64,000 bases of DNA, from NCBI RefSeq assembly GCF_947623445.1, contig NC_135248.1, forward strand, positions 4,526,977-4,590,976, written 5' to 3'. This DNA is from Clavelina lepadiformis (Eukaryota > Chordata > Ascidiacea > Aplousobranchia > Clavelinidae). Of this stretch, positions 24,845 to 38,482 are shown piece after piece; the stretch's first letter is position 1, and the number at the start of each line of letters is the position of its first letter. The notes beneath the pieces are model-generated. The model saw only the letters and a list, made by a program, of their open reading frames with translations. It made no database searches and was not told the origin of the DNA. Made by a program: the position numbers and the translations under genes.

Positions 24845-27800
24845 TCTGCACCAAATCTTTTGGCAAAAGGGCATTTGAAATCACACTCCAAAGCTTTTGT
24901 ATATGTACTGTATAAATTTGCCATCATTTTCTTTTCCTCACTGCTTTCTTACATGCACTTGAATGTACACTACCATGTTTACCAACTCATGTATACACAC
25001 GTCGCATAATTTTCTCAAGTTAATCTAGTTTTACCGTGATTCTTTTGTTTCAGCTCAGTGCACAACGTAGCATTTCATTTTTGAAGTAACACACCTTTAC
25101 CGTGCCAAGTTTGGTGCTTGGTGCTGTAATAGAAGCTGGCGATACATTTGGCATTGTTGATTGACTTTATGGTGTGTGTTTGAATTTTGTATATTACGAA
25201 ATTTCTTTTTTGCGACTTAAATCAAATAGTAATGTGAACAAAAAATGCAGAAATTGACCAAAGGTGTTTGCAATATCAAAGACTGCCCTTACTACTTATA
25301 ATTTTGACAATATGTGACATTCCTTATCGTATGGATAATCGTAATTTTTCGTTTTGGTTGTGGCTGATGGTTTGTAACATTCCCTCCCCCTTGTATAAAA
25401 TTCTGTTTTCAATAAATATCATTCAGATTTTTAAATGGCGTCCTGCGTATTGTGACCGGATGTCCGCATCCTACATCCAGGTATGGCCCAAGCAAGCGCA
25501 GGGGCCAATGCAAGAGCTGATGTCGAATTGGTTGTTTGCCGATTTTAAGTACCTTGCTTCAATAATATCAACAAAAACGCGCACCAAATAATAACTTTGT
25601 TCGAACTAGGTATCAGCAAAGCTTTGCTTCGTAATATATTCTCACCACAACATTCTCATTCGAGAAAAACATAGGAACATAACACTGAGACTTGCACGAA
25701 ATAGAAGCTAAATTGTTATTTTTCTTTAGATTGTAAGCACCACTGGGCCTATAATGCAGTGGCATCGGCCCAAGGCCGGCCCTGCCTACAACTACATCGA
25801 TGGACGTCTTTCCCATCCTTGTCGCCATTCAAACTTTTGGGCTTCGCGGCGATAGAATTATTCTTTCTTTTACCCGCTCAGTAAAGGAGCCATTCCATCT
25901 GCTCCACTTAAGTCTTTTTGCCTCAGAAAGTAAGCAAGCTCGACGAATGATATCGAGACATCCATTTGTTTTGGCCGCACTGCAACTAACTTATTAGAAC
26001 ACGATGAGAATTCAAACATCGGTGCAGCTCGTTGGGCAAAACACAAATGGGACCCAACGTGGCAGAAAAATTCCGCCAGACTTCGCAATTTACATCACCG
26101 AAGTCGACTCTCAACCCCACCGGATCATCCTGTTACAACTCGTCATTATAATTGATAAGGAAAGATTTGTTTTCTGATGCTCTTTCGAACAGCCTTGTTC
26201 ATGTAACCAACTTACAATCTTTCGCTTAGTTTTCCTTTACAAGGAAAAGTATTTTCAAAAAGTGATGAAACGACATGTATGAATTGTAAATGTAGTTTAG
26301 CAATTCTCAATTGAAACGGAAAGAAGATGACATTATGTTTATTGTTATTGCGTTAGTCTGTCATATTAGTTCATATTCCTTTTTGTACTTTACTATCATA
26401 ACATGCTTATATGAATGCAGAATTTTTTAATACTGGGATATTTTCATAATCTTTCAGGATTGATTTAACAACTTGACACAACATTTACAAAGTGTAATAC
26501 GGGCGCCGTAATACGGTAATGCGTAATACGTAATACGCCGAAATACAGTAAGTTACACGAAACTTTTGTGATTTGGCTTATGAGAGCCAACAACGAAATT
26601 TGTAAAAAAGAAACTATTTCGTTAATTTGTTTGATCCATTTTAGATGGAAATTTTAACCAACAGAACATTCTGACAAATCCCCCTATTGGGGCATTTCAT
26701 TGACATCAACAACATCAGTTGGCTTTAATTTCCATCTCTATTTTAGCTCAAAGTTGGCCATTCCCTATTTTCTGTTAGCAGGCCAATTGAAATAAGTACA
26801 AACTGCTAGTAAAGTGTGGAAGATTTTAATTTAAAGAGCGCTCCCGCAAAATGGGAACCTTCACATCCAGATTTGGTTCTTAATCCCCTGTTGTGTTACT
26901 GCCGATAAAAATGAACGTTATTGTATAAAGGAAAATGTTAAGTTGTCAAGTTAGAATCAGCTTTTTTGTAAAGGATATAGCCTATGCTTAGTAACCTTTG
27001 CTTGTATGTTTCTATTTTATATATGAACTAGCTGTGACTCCTTCAAGGAACGCGAGTTTTGTGGTGAAATTTGTAGTGTAATTTTGAAAAATTCCCATTG
27101 CATACGTCATGGTGGATAACGAACTATGAATACTTTGTTTTATATAGAATTTAAAAACTGGAATTCCTTCAAAGAGTTTACTTTAACTACTATTTTTAAA
27201 GTGCGTTACATTAAGGTTTAACATAGCAGCTATGATATATGGTATATGCTTACAGGATATGTGTTAATACCAGCAAGGCCAACAAACATATTTGTAACCA
27301 ATTACCTAAATTTTAAATCCCGAAGATAATGACAAAAACGCTGTTTACTATTAGTTTTCTGCACCTTAATCTCCTATCACCTAAACATTCTTGGGCGAAT
27401 ACAGTCTGAGAAATTGTTACCACTTATTAAATATAACAAAACAGAATAATATATTTTACAGAGTAATTGTAAAAATACTTTGTATTAGGTTAAAAATACA
27501 AATTTGTCAGTTACTTTCAAACGTGCAATCTATGCACTCTTCGTTTCCAAATGAACCCAATAATCTGACACCGTTGACGTAGATCAAAGCAACAAAATCG
27601 AAGGTTTCTCAAAACTTTGGCTTTAAGAAGTATCTTGTTATTGTAAATAAAACGCGCTTAAAATTGAACGCTACAACATATTCTAAAAAATTCCACTTGT
27701 TATTTATTAACATTCAAACAGCAACGCATGGCCCTGAAAGTGAAACATGTGAATGTAGTAGGCCTACATTGCTATATCTATGAAGTCTCTCGACCAACAG

Positions 27801-27862
27801 CCATTGCACAAAGATTTTCGGTTGATCCACTATCAACGGGTGTAGTCTCCCATCTAACTTCT
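24845..27862. other. Intergenic, no gene seen
   Basis: Contains the probable 3' UTR of the plus-strand gene (first AATAAA near 25409), a GC-rich patch at 25740-25784 that reads CAGGGCCGGCC on the minus strand (possible hAT terminus, no partner found), and a patch of GTAATACG-like short repeats at 26495-26550. Several open frames lack family similarity or splice partners. Confidence 0.5.
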
Positions 27863-29088
27863 TTATAGCCTCGTCGTTGGGCGAGACGATTTGCTGCTGA
27901 AACTGGTGATTTGACGTTCATCTGCATCGGAAGCTGTTTTCCAGGGAAATATCCTCTCTCGCCAATCGGTAAATGAAAAGAGGAGCGCCAAGAGGTTTAT
28001 CAACATGTTAGTGCCGTAAACAATGTGTCTGATATAGACAATATCTTGTTTATTTACCAACGCGTAAACTGCGTTTAACGTATCAGAAAGAATGACAACG
28101 CCAGCAGTAATAGCAGCTCGCTTGATGAGAGGAAAAGTGGTTTTGCCCTCCAATCCGCGATCGTGCATCTTTTTCCGATGTACGTTCAGGGGGTATATGA
28201 GCGAATACAACAAAAGTAACTGAAATGTAATGGTAGTGCTTACTAAAAGACCCCACTTCACCGAAGCACCTTTCTTAGACTGAACCTTGAGGCAACCTAC
28301 TGGAGTAGTTTGGTACAATGGTGATACAAGGAACACTGTCATATTGACGATGGTCATAAAGAAGAGAAAAACCAAAGTGAGTCTGTTTAAAACCCTGGCA
28401 GGTTTACTTGTGGTCGATCGCAATAAAGGGTTGAGGTAGAAGACAGTATACACCCTATACCACAGTGCGAAGTAAACTGAAAACAAACCGACGGCTGTAC
28501 AAACTATTTTAGTGCGATGGTAGTGCATACAATACGGGCTTTCGACTCCCCAGAACAAAGGCATTTCTACCAACATATACATCAGGAAGGAGATGACGGT
28601 CACAAACACAAGCATGGTCAGCACTGCCCCATCTCGCCTGCTTTTCTCGTTTGTAATTGAAAAACGTTGCTCTAAACAGAATGTGAGCGAGGGTTAGTTA
28701 AGTAAAATAACTATTAATGAGTAATGCTAGCAAAGACAAACATGTTTCAATATCAGTTTTATTTTTATTCTGTACATTAGACTTATGTATACTGTACATA
28801 CAGCTACCTTTTGCAAAATATTTTTATGACAACAAACTACTTTCCGTCTTTAGTCAATTTTTAGTACCAGTTATAGTCTATTTTACCTTGTCGGCATAAG
28901 AAGAATTTCTTTCTACAGGCAAACAGTATCATAGAAACACAGATGTAAATTACAATGGCTGTGCACATAGTGGTGAAGACTAGGCTAGCGTAGAAATCAG
29001 TTTGAACGTCCGTAAATTGCAACGGCAAAGTTTCGTTGATATAAGTTGTCGAAGCAAGGGTAACCCCAACATTTGCTTCAGTGGTCAT
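27863..29088 (-). CDS. 7TM receptor-like protein, paralogue A
   Basis: Two exons, 28887-29088 and 27863-28671 (336 aa), phase-1 intron. Exon 1 encodes a short outside N-terminus with a sequon (NET), TM1 (LVFTTMCTAIVIYICVSMIL) and a basic loop (CRKKFFLC). Exon 2 encodes TM2-7: ESPYC before TM3, LWYRVY after it, GC in the second outer loop, an inner loop before TM6 (NVHRKKMHDRGL), KRAAITAG entering TM6, and a TDWRERIFPW end. It shares intron position and motifs with the five other intact members. There is no DRY, CWxP or NPxxY, so class A membership is not shown. It is probably a plasma-membrane receptor, ligand unknown. Start chosen as the ATG that gives the same exon-1 length as its relatives (202 against 205). 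Confidence 0.75.
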
Positions 29089-32000
29089 AGTTATGGATGT
29101 CCGTCTTCTAAAGCTTAAATAAAGTATTAGTGCTAGCAATTGCGCAAAAATACTTCCGTAATTTCTGAAAAGAGCAGAAAAACACGTCGTCTTGATTTTG
29201 CATGTCCAAATTATCTTTAATGAAAAAGCAGAATAGTGTAGCACCCCAATGTTTAACTTTAGTTTATTGAAACTGTTAATCAATTCCAGTTAACATTTAA
29301 TAGGCGGCCTGATGCTGCTTTTCTTATTTTTCTTTCCCAGTGCTATTGCACGATTCTGCTTCTTGCAACATTAGCTTTAACACACATCCCATGAAAACTT
29401 GTTGCGTTATGTTAGATGGTCAAGAATTTGGAATTGTAAGACCTATTCCAGTACCATTTCTATTATATACTACAAAACATATCGCTAAGATATTCTTATA
29501 ATTCAACATGGGTTGTGGATCAAAAACCAGTTAATGGTCAAAGTTTTTTGGGGCGCATAGGTTGCTGTTTGTTGTTTTGAAACAGCTGTTCAACGCGAGG
29601 ACTGGAGAATCAAGCAGCATGGTAGCTGTATCAATAGACTGATGGTCTCCTAACAACTAAAACCTGTTCAAATACGAAGAGTTGCCAGAAGCCGTTTCCT
29701 GTATGCAGTCTAAACTCAAATTGAGTCTTTGTTATTGGTTTGCCTATTTATTGTTGTCACAACGTTCTTCTAAAGTGACTGGGAAGTATGAGACTTTTAC
29801 TGAAATACTACAATTTCAATTAATCAACAGGCTAAATCCTATTTGTTCCCTCTTTCCTTTCTCTCTGAATTAAGCACCTTACAACAGTTTTGTGAGCTGC
29901 ATTTGGCACGTTCTTGCATATTTAGCTATTTTGGTAAATATTTGACCCTATCACCCTATATAGAGAAGCTTATATAGTCCTAAGAAAAGCATAACTACCA
30001 ATGGAAAATTAAAAATTACCATTGCTGTATAAAAGCACCTCTTCCTCTAACTGATACTGATACATCAATTATCTGCAATCAATAGGCAGTTTAGTTCCGT
30101 ATAATTTGTAAAAGCATTTTATGCCATAGATCTCCAGTTTCGCTTGTGCCATGACAGTTTCGTTGTAGTGATTACGTATATGGGAAATATGCCAGAAAAT
30201 TTTAATGTATCTCTTTATACGTGGTTATACTCACGATGCTATTACAAGGAAGTTGGACTGTAAATATTATTATCATATGCTTGAGCTATAGCTTGTCATG
30301 TATGCGAAGTTTTATGATAGCTTTATTGACGTGTTTCTGCGGCCTTCAAAGCTATCAAAACGAGGCGATACTTTACCGTTGAGTAATTTTCGCGATATTA
30401 AATGCTCTCACGAATCACGATGTGTTTGCTATGTGTGCGAAAAATAATATTATTAACCTTGTCTGGGCCTGAAATGATTGTAAAGAAGATTTTTGTTACC
30501 GTTACAGAAAATATTTAAGTTATATCTAAATGTTGTAAAAGGACTTTGTACAAATGCAAAGGCACGTCATATTTCAGTACGTCACAGAGCCGTTATTTTA
30601 AAAGTAAATGCTCCGAAAAGTATTTTAGAGCACAGTGAAACTGTTATACCACGAAATCGTATAACGCGAATTTGAATATAAATCATGACAAGACAATCGC
30701 AAAATAATCGCCAAGTGTTTGTACTGTTATGGTTGTAGTGCATCGACCGAAACATGAGTACAAGTACAACAATACGCTTTTCTACTGTTTCGGTTCTAGG
30801 ATTTGTTTAACGTATGAATCAAGTCACAGCACTATGACCTGTAGCTATCGGTATATATACGTATTAATCACCCGATACAAAGCAAACTTCGCGCTTTTTT
30901 CGCAGAGGCATGTCATGACCACGTGAAAAGTATACACAAACATTGCACGCGCGCAAACTAGATTGCTTTAGTTGTTAGCGTGTAGTTTTCACGGTATAAG
31001 TGAGAATCTTTATGTCGGTCAATGGAGTTTGGGTTTTATCACAAAACTAACACCGTAATTTTACTTTGTCCTTGTTACCATGTACTCGCATACTAATCCT
31101 CATTTGCTGTTCGCTTATAGTCTTAAACTCAAGCTGTGCCCTTTCCTTTACCGAGTTAAGTTATCGCACATCGGTGTCATAGTCTATATAACTGCAAAGT
31201 CTGTCGTCCGTTTATCGCCATTTCACACTTGCGCAACTATTAGCGCTCCTCCTTCCTTCAGGCCGGTATTTGAGGTATTTGAGGCCGGTAAATTTAAGGT
31301 ATTTTGATTTAATTATGATTGGAGATCGCCACTAAAAATAATTAAGTTAGGTTTTAAAACTAATCTTGAATGACGAATTGTAATTCGAGATTCGATCAGC
31401 ATTATATATGAAATATTAATACTGTATTTTGTTCTCCTCCCTTAATTTTAACTTGAAAAAACTTCAGCGTTCCTTTATTAGTTTATTCATTCTCATGCTG
31501 CTGGCCACAAAGCTTGGGGGATTACGGATCTGGTAAGGATAAGGAGTTTAGTTAGACAAATATCTCTCCTATTTTGTATAAAACTATGCTTATTTGGCAT
31601 GCACATATATGTAGACCAAAGTTTTAGCAAAACGTTCGTAAGTACAATTGTTGTGTAAACAGGTAATACATTCACAAGTGTATACATACAAGCTTTGAAA
31701 ATACAAAAACGCAGCATCCCAGTGTTAGAAATACCAATAAAATAAAAACCACATAACAAGACCTTTGGTGATAAATAAACACGAAGCAAATGATTCTTGC
31801 GCTTTCAGAAATCCTAAAGTCCGTTTTGAGTTTGGGTTGGGCAGCAAGTGTTTGTCAATAATCGTGACGTTTTTTAAGAAAAGTTTCTCCATGGACAAAG
31901 CTTCTCTTTCCAATTAGTAGATGATAGTAGTATGACCGCAATTACATTTATGACGAGATTTGTACTGGTGGTTATGTGGTTGATATAAGCGGTAGAATTT

Positions 32001-34271
32001 TTATAAACGACAGAAAACAATGCATAAATTACAATAAACTCTTTTACGGTACGCAATTGCTGCCATGAAGTATATTAAAAAGAAACACGCCGCAAAATTG
32101 AATGTTAGTGAAGCAATTCGTTTTGCAAAGGAGTTAACGTAAACTGACTCATTAACGCGAGGTTGTTACTGAGTCACAAATGTTTGTGACACCACAGCAA
32201 GTAAGTTTTCCACCGTAGGATCCATGACGAAATTTAATTTTAACAAGTAGAATATCGCCTGTTAGGGTCCTGTTAGCATCAAGCTTTGGAAAATACCTCA
32301 AAACATAAATTAATATTTAAGTGTCACAAAACGATGTTATTATCTCAAACGTCCTTCATAAACTTAAGGGTCCCGAAGAAAATTTCCACTGGGTAAATTT
32401 ACGTTACACTTAAAACTCTCAACTCCTTGAAAGTAAAACGGTATTCTGCGCATAAAAATTTAAGTCTTGAGAATTTCTTGACATGGCGTTTGTGTTTGCA
32501 ACACATCTTTATTGCTGCCAATGTTTTTTGATGATAACAGAAGTCTTTGCTTTGCATATAAGACTTTGGACTATAAGACTTCACACCTGGAAACAAATAC
32601 AAAAATATTTCAGATAACTACAGTAAAATCTATAGTTTGTCTGACTTCCTACTTTAACATGGGAAATCGTAGCCTACCATACCTCGCATCAAAATAAAAG
32701 CTTGAGATTTTATAAGATTGCTGAGGCTTACGTGCTATAAACATCCCAAGTTTGATGACGTATTTGAGGGGGCAAGAGAAACGCAACTACCTAACCCACT
32801 CCTACGCTGCACATCTTGACAGTGACTGACCTGATTTTCTTTTCAAAATGCTTTGGTAATGCAAGGATTACATATTTTTTTTGTCTTGATGCTTAAACTT
32901 CATGTTGTGAACCTTCTCGACGTGGCCATGTTAATTCCTTTATTGTACGAAGATCAATCACAACCTGTTACTTATAAGGGCTATCGAAGCAATTAAGCCG
33001 TAAGTAGACTCATAAAAGTGATATTAGGCGCTAAATTGCAAAGCCTTGGAATTGATGTGACATAACAAGACATAGCGAAGAAATTGTGATAACCATCACC
33101 AATTTGATATCCTTTTCACTTTTATTCCACAAATTTAAAACATTTTAATATTTCCTCTAATTCCACCTCAGAAATAACCTTTTAGTACCAGTTACAAAAA
33201 ATAGTCTGTTTTTACTATTGTTGAATCGCTTTGTTCTTTGGTGTGAAGTTTATTTCGTGTTTTATTTTACTCACGCTTGTAAACCTAACATTGCTTCAAT
33301 AACAAAGTGAATTAATGTTTCTAAGATAAGAACGAAACCGGTAAATATTTTATATAATGTTCCTATACAATTTCGTTTGCTGCAAGTGGTCTCCCTAAAA
33401 CTCGCCAAGTTTTGACAAAAAATAAGTCGTCAGCCAGGTTAATTATTCTGGAAGCGTTGTAACTAGAAATTCAACCTATATTTTGTTATCACGTTTACAT
33501 TGTTTAAACATATTTCTAAAAGAATTTTAAAATATCACGCAGTTTAATAATAACAATACTGCATTCGATTTCACCTGAATTGAAATGTGCATCACAAGAT
33601 TTGTTTCGATAAAATGCAATAATTTGTGACGTATAAAACCTGAATTCCTTACAAGGAAATGCACAGAAACTTAAACTAATACAATTTGCAGCTTTTCTTT
33701 ACGACCTTTCATGAACTGGTTCCTTTCGATCTATTAACGTGACACGACTTCTGTCCTTTTCTGGTAAGTAAATTTACTGTAGACTGTTAAGAATTCTGTC
33801 TGTAGGTAAAGAAAAGCGCTTATATAAAACAGGTTAACATTAACCGCAGTTAGTTGATTTCGTGTATCAGGAGACGATGACTTGAAGCAATGAAATAATG
33901 ATGCATGAAACGAGAACAAGCATTACAAAAACTATAAGTAGAAATATATAGTCTTCAACCTTAGTTTTAATGCATTGATATCATGCATTTGAGAGAAAAC
34001 TGCGTTGGTATAACAAGTAACCTATACAGTATAAAAGTGTGGTTGAGTGTTGTCATGATGGCTGATAAAGAAAATTATTTGCATATATTAAAACTACTTC
34101 AGTTTGGTTTAGTAACTTCAGCATTTGCACTTCAAAGAGGTTTACTAGAATAGTAATTTTGTGCAGCTAAGAATACACATTTTCATTAATTTACATCACA
34201 CTTTTCTATGCAGGTTAGCACAAGTGATATACAGTTGTCCTCATATTGAATGAAACTGTGCACATAAACTA
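29089..34271. other. Intergenic with one receptor fragment
   Basis: Apart from the TM6-TM7 fragment at 31877-32040, no coding signal was convincing. A stretch at 33181-33215 (TTTTAGTACCAGTTAC and following) resembles the intron beside exon 1 of paralogue A, so a decayed exon-1 region of the fragment may lie there. TATA-like sequence occurs near 30031 without a gene after it. Confidence 0.4.
31877..32040 (-). pseudogene. 7TM receptor-like fragment, paralogue B (TM6-TM7 only)
   Basis: The frame matches the C-terminal end of the receptor family: YALFSVVYKNSTAYINHI, a TM7 segment with NLVINVIAVILL, and NWKEKLCPW. Nothing matching TM1-TM5 is found in the expected place upstream, where the sequence diverges. 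It is a truncated copy, closest in wording to paralogue C. Confidence 0.65.
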
Positions 34272-35401
34272 ATGGCTCCAAAGCGAACGACCGTGTCCAA
34301 TTCCGCCACTTTCTTGCAATTTACCAACGGATCTAGTTTACCGGCAGCGAATCATGAAATAACAAAAGAATTGCTAGCCTCTTTAATTTTTTCTTTTCTT
34401 GCTGCACTAGTCGCCATGTACATACTTTTTGTTATGGTCCGTTATGGATGTAAACACAAACTTTTTTCTTGTGAAGGTAAGTTATAAAGTAAAATATCAC
34501 AAACATCTGATTATCATAAAAGTAAAAGCTAAATCAGACCTTTTAAGTTTGTTAAACGTCATGTTTAAGTTACGTTTAATAGGCCTATTACCAAAAGTCA
34601 AAAGTAAATTTACAGTAAATTGTTTTTTGAAACCTTAAGTCAAAAATCATCTTCAATTCAAACTCTGTAACAGGAAAACGACGAAAAATCGGATTTTCTT
34701 CAGTCATCAATAACCTGACCATGGTTTCTGCATTTTTCGTCATCATTTACGTTGCTTCCGAGCTGCCGCTTGTCGTGCCACAGCGACCGCCATTTTGTGC
34801 AGTTCGTGACGTAATAAGGGTCATCACTTTTGCATTAGCCATAGCCCTCAACTATCTTACTCTCTGGTGTAGAGTTTATGCTGTTTTTTACTCTAGCCCT
34901 ATCTTACAATACAGCATAGCCAAGGCAGCAAGATATTTAAGCTATCTTTCTCTAATATTACTCCTTGCTTTGCTTCCTGCAGTTTGCATTATATTTCTGT
35001 TGTCTCCTTCGACGGTGACGACGTCTAGCGGCTGTTTCGCTTACGTTTCAATTGAAAACCAAACGATCCGATGGATTATGCTTGCTGTGTGCACGGTAGC
35101 TGTCCAGATTGTATCATGGCTTTCTCTTGTTTATCCGCTTCGTCAACATAAACAAAAAATGGCAAATCGAGGTTTTGACACGAACGTGACGATATCTATT
35201 ATAAAAAGGACAGCTGTTACAGCGGGGGTATGTGTGTTTTCAGATATATTGAACGCACTGTTTGCCATACTTTACAGAAATCCTACAACTCACGTTTACC
35301 ACATAGTATTCAGCACAAACCTTTTCATGAATTTAATAGCTGTTATATTATCAGCGGCTGATTGGAAAGAGAAGCTCTTTCCGTGGACATGCCTTGTTTA
35401 A
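34272..35401 (+). CDS. 7TM receptor-like protein, paralogue C
   Basis: The only intact family member on the plus strand. Exons 34272-34476 and 34674-35401 (310 aa), with a GTAAGT donor and phase-1 intron after the basic stretch following TM1 (CKHKLFSCEG). Features: NGS sequon in the N-terminus; TM1 about residues 36-60; PPFCAV before TM3; LWCRVY after TM3; SSGC in outer loop 2; YPLRQHKQKMANRGFD in the loop before TM6; IKRTAVTAGVCVFSDI into TM6; TM7 NLFMNLIAVIL; then DWKEKLFPW and a very short tail. An AATAAA lies near 35684. Opposite orientation implies an inversion in the array. Confidence 0.8.
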
Positions 35402-36783
35402 ACTAAATGGAAAACATTTATATATAATGTATAGCATTATGACTATGTTCATGCTTAATGAGATTTCGATTGCATTTTTTATGATCTTGTACTCGGAATC
35501 ATTTATGTTGATTGTACGTTTTACTTGAAGATATTTTACAATCAGAACACAGATGGTTATGTTTAATGCATGGGCCATTCTACAATGCTTCTTTTTACCT
35601 GCTTTTGACTTTTCATAGTGAATAACAACTAAGTCCGGTTTATTGTCGGCACATTTATTTCAAGAAGGGAAAAGCTACACAGTAATAAATTTGAACCTTT
35701 TCAAATCGAAAGATACAAATGACTAAATATTGTTTTAACCCACATGTGACATTTTTTAACCATCGACTTAAAAGTCGTCCTCATCAAAGATAACGATAAC
35801 TGTGGCAATTGTTTGAATTTCTTTCATTGTATCTACCAATAATTATCTTCTTTTGTCAATGTCTGTTTCTTATATGGTGCTAGTATGGTCGGTGAATAAA
35901 ATATAGTCATGTATTTTTGTAAAATAAGCCAAATTTTACTTTTTAGACCATAATTGCCCTGGTAAACGCATGCAGCCAGGCACGTAATATAAACAATTTG
36001 ATAGTCGTTATTTTCCATTAGTAATACTTTTGTTTCTTCTCAGATATCAATCAGTATATAAGTCAGTAAGACGAAAAGTAAGTTCAAGAGAAGGTTTATT
36101 TTGTGCAAAGTATATTCAGTCACGCACAGAAAGGCAAATAGGTTACACAATTTGATAAGGATGCCTAATACACAGCATAACGGTAAGAACTATGGGGCAC
36201 ATATGTTACAACATCTGACATAAATGCGTTGCTAAAAATATTACAATACATTTATCGTTTGTTCGTGTAATTTGGTGATATTTATTGAAGTGAGATGAAA
36301 TTTATAAATATACTTGAAACAAATGTATTTACATATCACGTGCGTAACACACGCTGCGGAATCTGACTTAACTGGAAATAAAACTCAAAGCACCCCCACA
36401 CATTTCGTATCACGCCACGCTTGTAAAATCTGTCAAATCTAGAAAAGGTTTGAGGTGCGGCTGTATTAGAGTGAAGTAAGCTTATACTAACACTGTACGT
36501 TTTTAAGGGCGTTGTACAGAGCACAGAACATCATATGACATTCTAACAAATTACGTGTTGTATTGGTGCTGTTTTTATACTTCAAACAACATGATAAAAA
36601 CAATAATATATATATAGAGCTTTTGATTGATCGAGAATAACGTCACAAAGATTAGGTATTTCAAGCTTTTGTAGGCAACCCTACAAGGCCTGCCTGTTCA
36701 GGGAAAAACACGTAGCTTTGTTTGTTTTTATGCAATGTCGTGTTTCTATGCAAGAACAACAATTCAGAAGGTTTCACTTATAG

Positions 36784-37112
36784 CAGTCCTTCTCAACCTT
36801 TTTCATTCGGCGACCCAATTATTAAGTGTAAGTTAATAACGAAGCTTTGGCGATGCTATTTCCCAAACTACATTTCACACAACTTTTTTTTAGAATAAAG
36901 TAAACGACACACAAGTAAGACAATTTAACATACACAGGAAAGTCCGAATTTAGTTCATATGTACCTTGATTTTGTATTGTTTCTACAATTTTGTCAGAAT
37001 TTTGTGCAATTTTGCTCAGTGTCTATCTCAAGTTATCTTCAGACTGAAGACATGTTCTCATCTTTGCTTTAATATGAGTAAGTGCAGAAAACCCGCTCTA
37101 ACACAGGCAGGC
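36784..37112 (-). mobile_element. hAT-type transposon remnant with transposase C-terminus
   Basis: The left end reads CAGTCCTTCTCAACCTTTTT, the form of a hAT terminal repeat. On the minus strand at 36966-37112 a broken frame reads SGFSALTHIKAKMRTC, then, after one in-frame stop, TLSKIAQNSDKIVE. This matches the C-terminal dimerisation end of hAT transposases, where SGFS precedes the K-rich basic helix. A second stop lies just before SGFS. The coding part extends up to the polypurine tract but becomes unreadable. No right terminus was found. Confidence 0.6.
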
Positions 37113-37473
37113 TTTTACTGCGTGCGTGCCAGCAATACTCTTTTCAATCTTATCTCTTTTCATCTTGCATGAACAGAGGATAAGAATGTTCAATCACGAC
37201 TTTGTCGAGAACGAAGACTCAAACCATCTTGCTTATTCCGTTGACAATACCAATACTTGGGACGTTTCTAAAAAAAGGGGATACAGTATCATTTTGCCAT
37301 GCAACAATTGTTCTTTGGCTGAAAGACAATTGTCATATCTGAAACGCTAGCTTGAAAACGACACAGACTGTTTGGCCAATACATGGTTACAAATCAACTT
37401 CAATCTACCACTGACGAGTCATCAAGAAAGAGCTTTGAAAAGAATGTTTCGTTCCGTTTGTAAAATCAGTTTC

Positions 37474-37606
37474 AGAAAAAGAGAGAGGAAAAAAGAGAAA
37501 AAGAGAAAAAGAGAAAAAAAGAAAAAGAGGAAAAGAGGAAAAGAGGAAAAGAGGAAAAGAGGAAAAGAGGAAAAGAGGAAAAGAGGAAAAGAGGAAAAGA
37601 GAAAAA
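37474..37606 (+). repeat. 133-nt uninterrupted polypurine tract with (AAAAGAGG)9
   Basis: Every base in this interval is A or G. Positions 37523-37594 are nine perfect copies of AAAAGAGG, followed by one imperfect copy; the left part is irregular GAAAAA runs. The open frames crossing it on both strands are by-products. Confidence 0.95.
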
Positions 37607-38482
37607 TATTTGCTGTGAGTCTTAAACCGGCCCTTTCCACAGGATAAATACCTGAAAACTGATGGACACGGAAAATTGTAGCGCTTTGCCAAGTCGCAGC
37701 CACGACAACCAGTTCTTGTGACGATAGATATTGGATATCCGGTGAGTATTGCAGCATTATTACAGTATTATTTAATAATGCAGTATTACGATTATCATTA
37801 CATATAAAAATTGATGCAACAAGCATCAAAGACCGAAGGCATTGTCTTGATGATCGATGAGAACACAAGACATGACAATCGTACAAAAGCATCCTGAAAT
37901 ACGTGTAGAGGAGTCCTAGCCAGCCAAGCATGATAGCGTCGTGAAAAGAGTTCAAGTGAAGGTTGCAGTCAATAGGTTCATGCATGACTTTGGCAAAACA
38001 TGACTTCGCCATTAACAGGGACAAAGCATTTTCTCACTTGTAAATACACTAATTTTGTAACTGTAGCAATCGCTTTTATTGAAATCATTCTGTAGTGGTT
38101 GAAAGTTACTTCCACTGTCATGTGCGTGCTTCACATACATTGTTACCTTTCTACAGTATTTAGGTGCTATTCATATACACTTCTCTTGCCATCGTTTCCC
38201 TAGTAAACTGCCTATAGGATCTTTCTTTTGTGCCTTGTCACTACTTTAATTCAGTTTGCAGCAGAAATTTGCACTTCTGGCATATTCGTTCAGTCTGATA
38301 CAAATTTCAGAAAACGCTTGAAATTTGTCAAAAGAAGACAAATTTGGGCAATAAATTTGTGCTTTCAACCGTTGTTCAAATATGAACGTATGAACTAAAC
38401 CATATAGAAAGCATAATATGTACAAAGCTCAAACCAAAAAAGTATCACAACAAAATATCTAAGAACTATGAATGTAAGTATA

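Larger units (their letters stand above)
35402..38482. other. Intergenic with hAT relic and polypurine tract
   Basis: No gene supported. Contains a hAT-type terminus with a decayed transposase end (36784-37112) and the (AAAAGAGG)n tract (37474-37606). The long open frames over 37372-38024 on both strands are produced by the low-complexity tract. Confidence 0.5.

Noticed and set aside
24449-24874. 141-codon open frame on the minus strand
   Set aside because: It lies opposite two exons of the plus-strand ZNF598-like gene and has no family features; it is an antisense shadow.
37372-38024. Long open frames on both strands rich in Lys/Arg/Glu or Phe/Ser/Leu
   Set aside because: They are produced by the polypurine tract and its complement.
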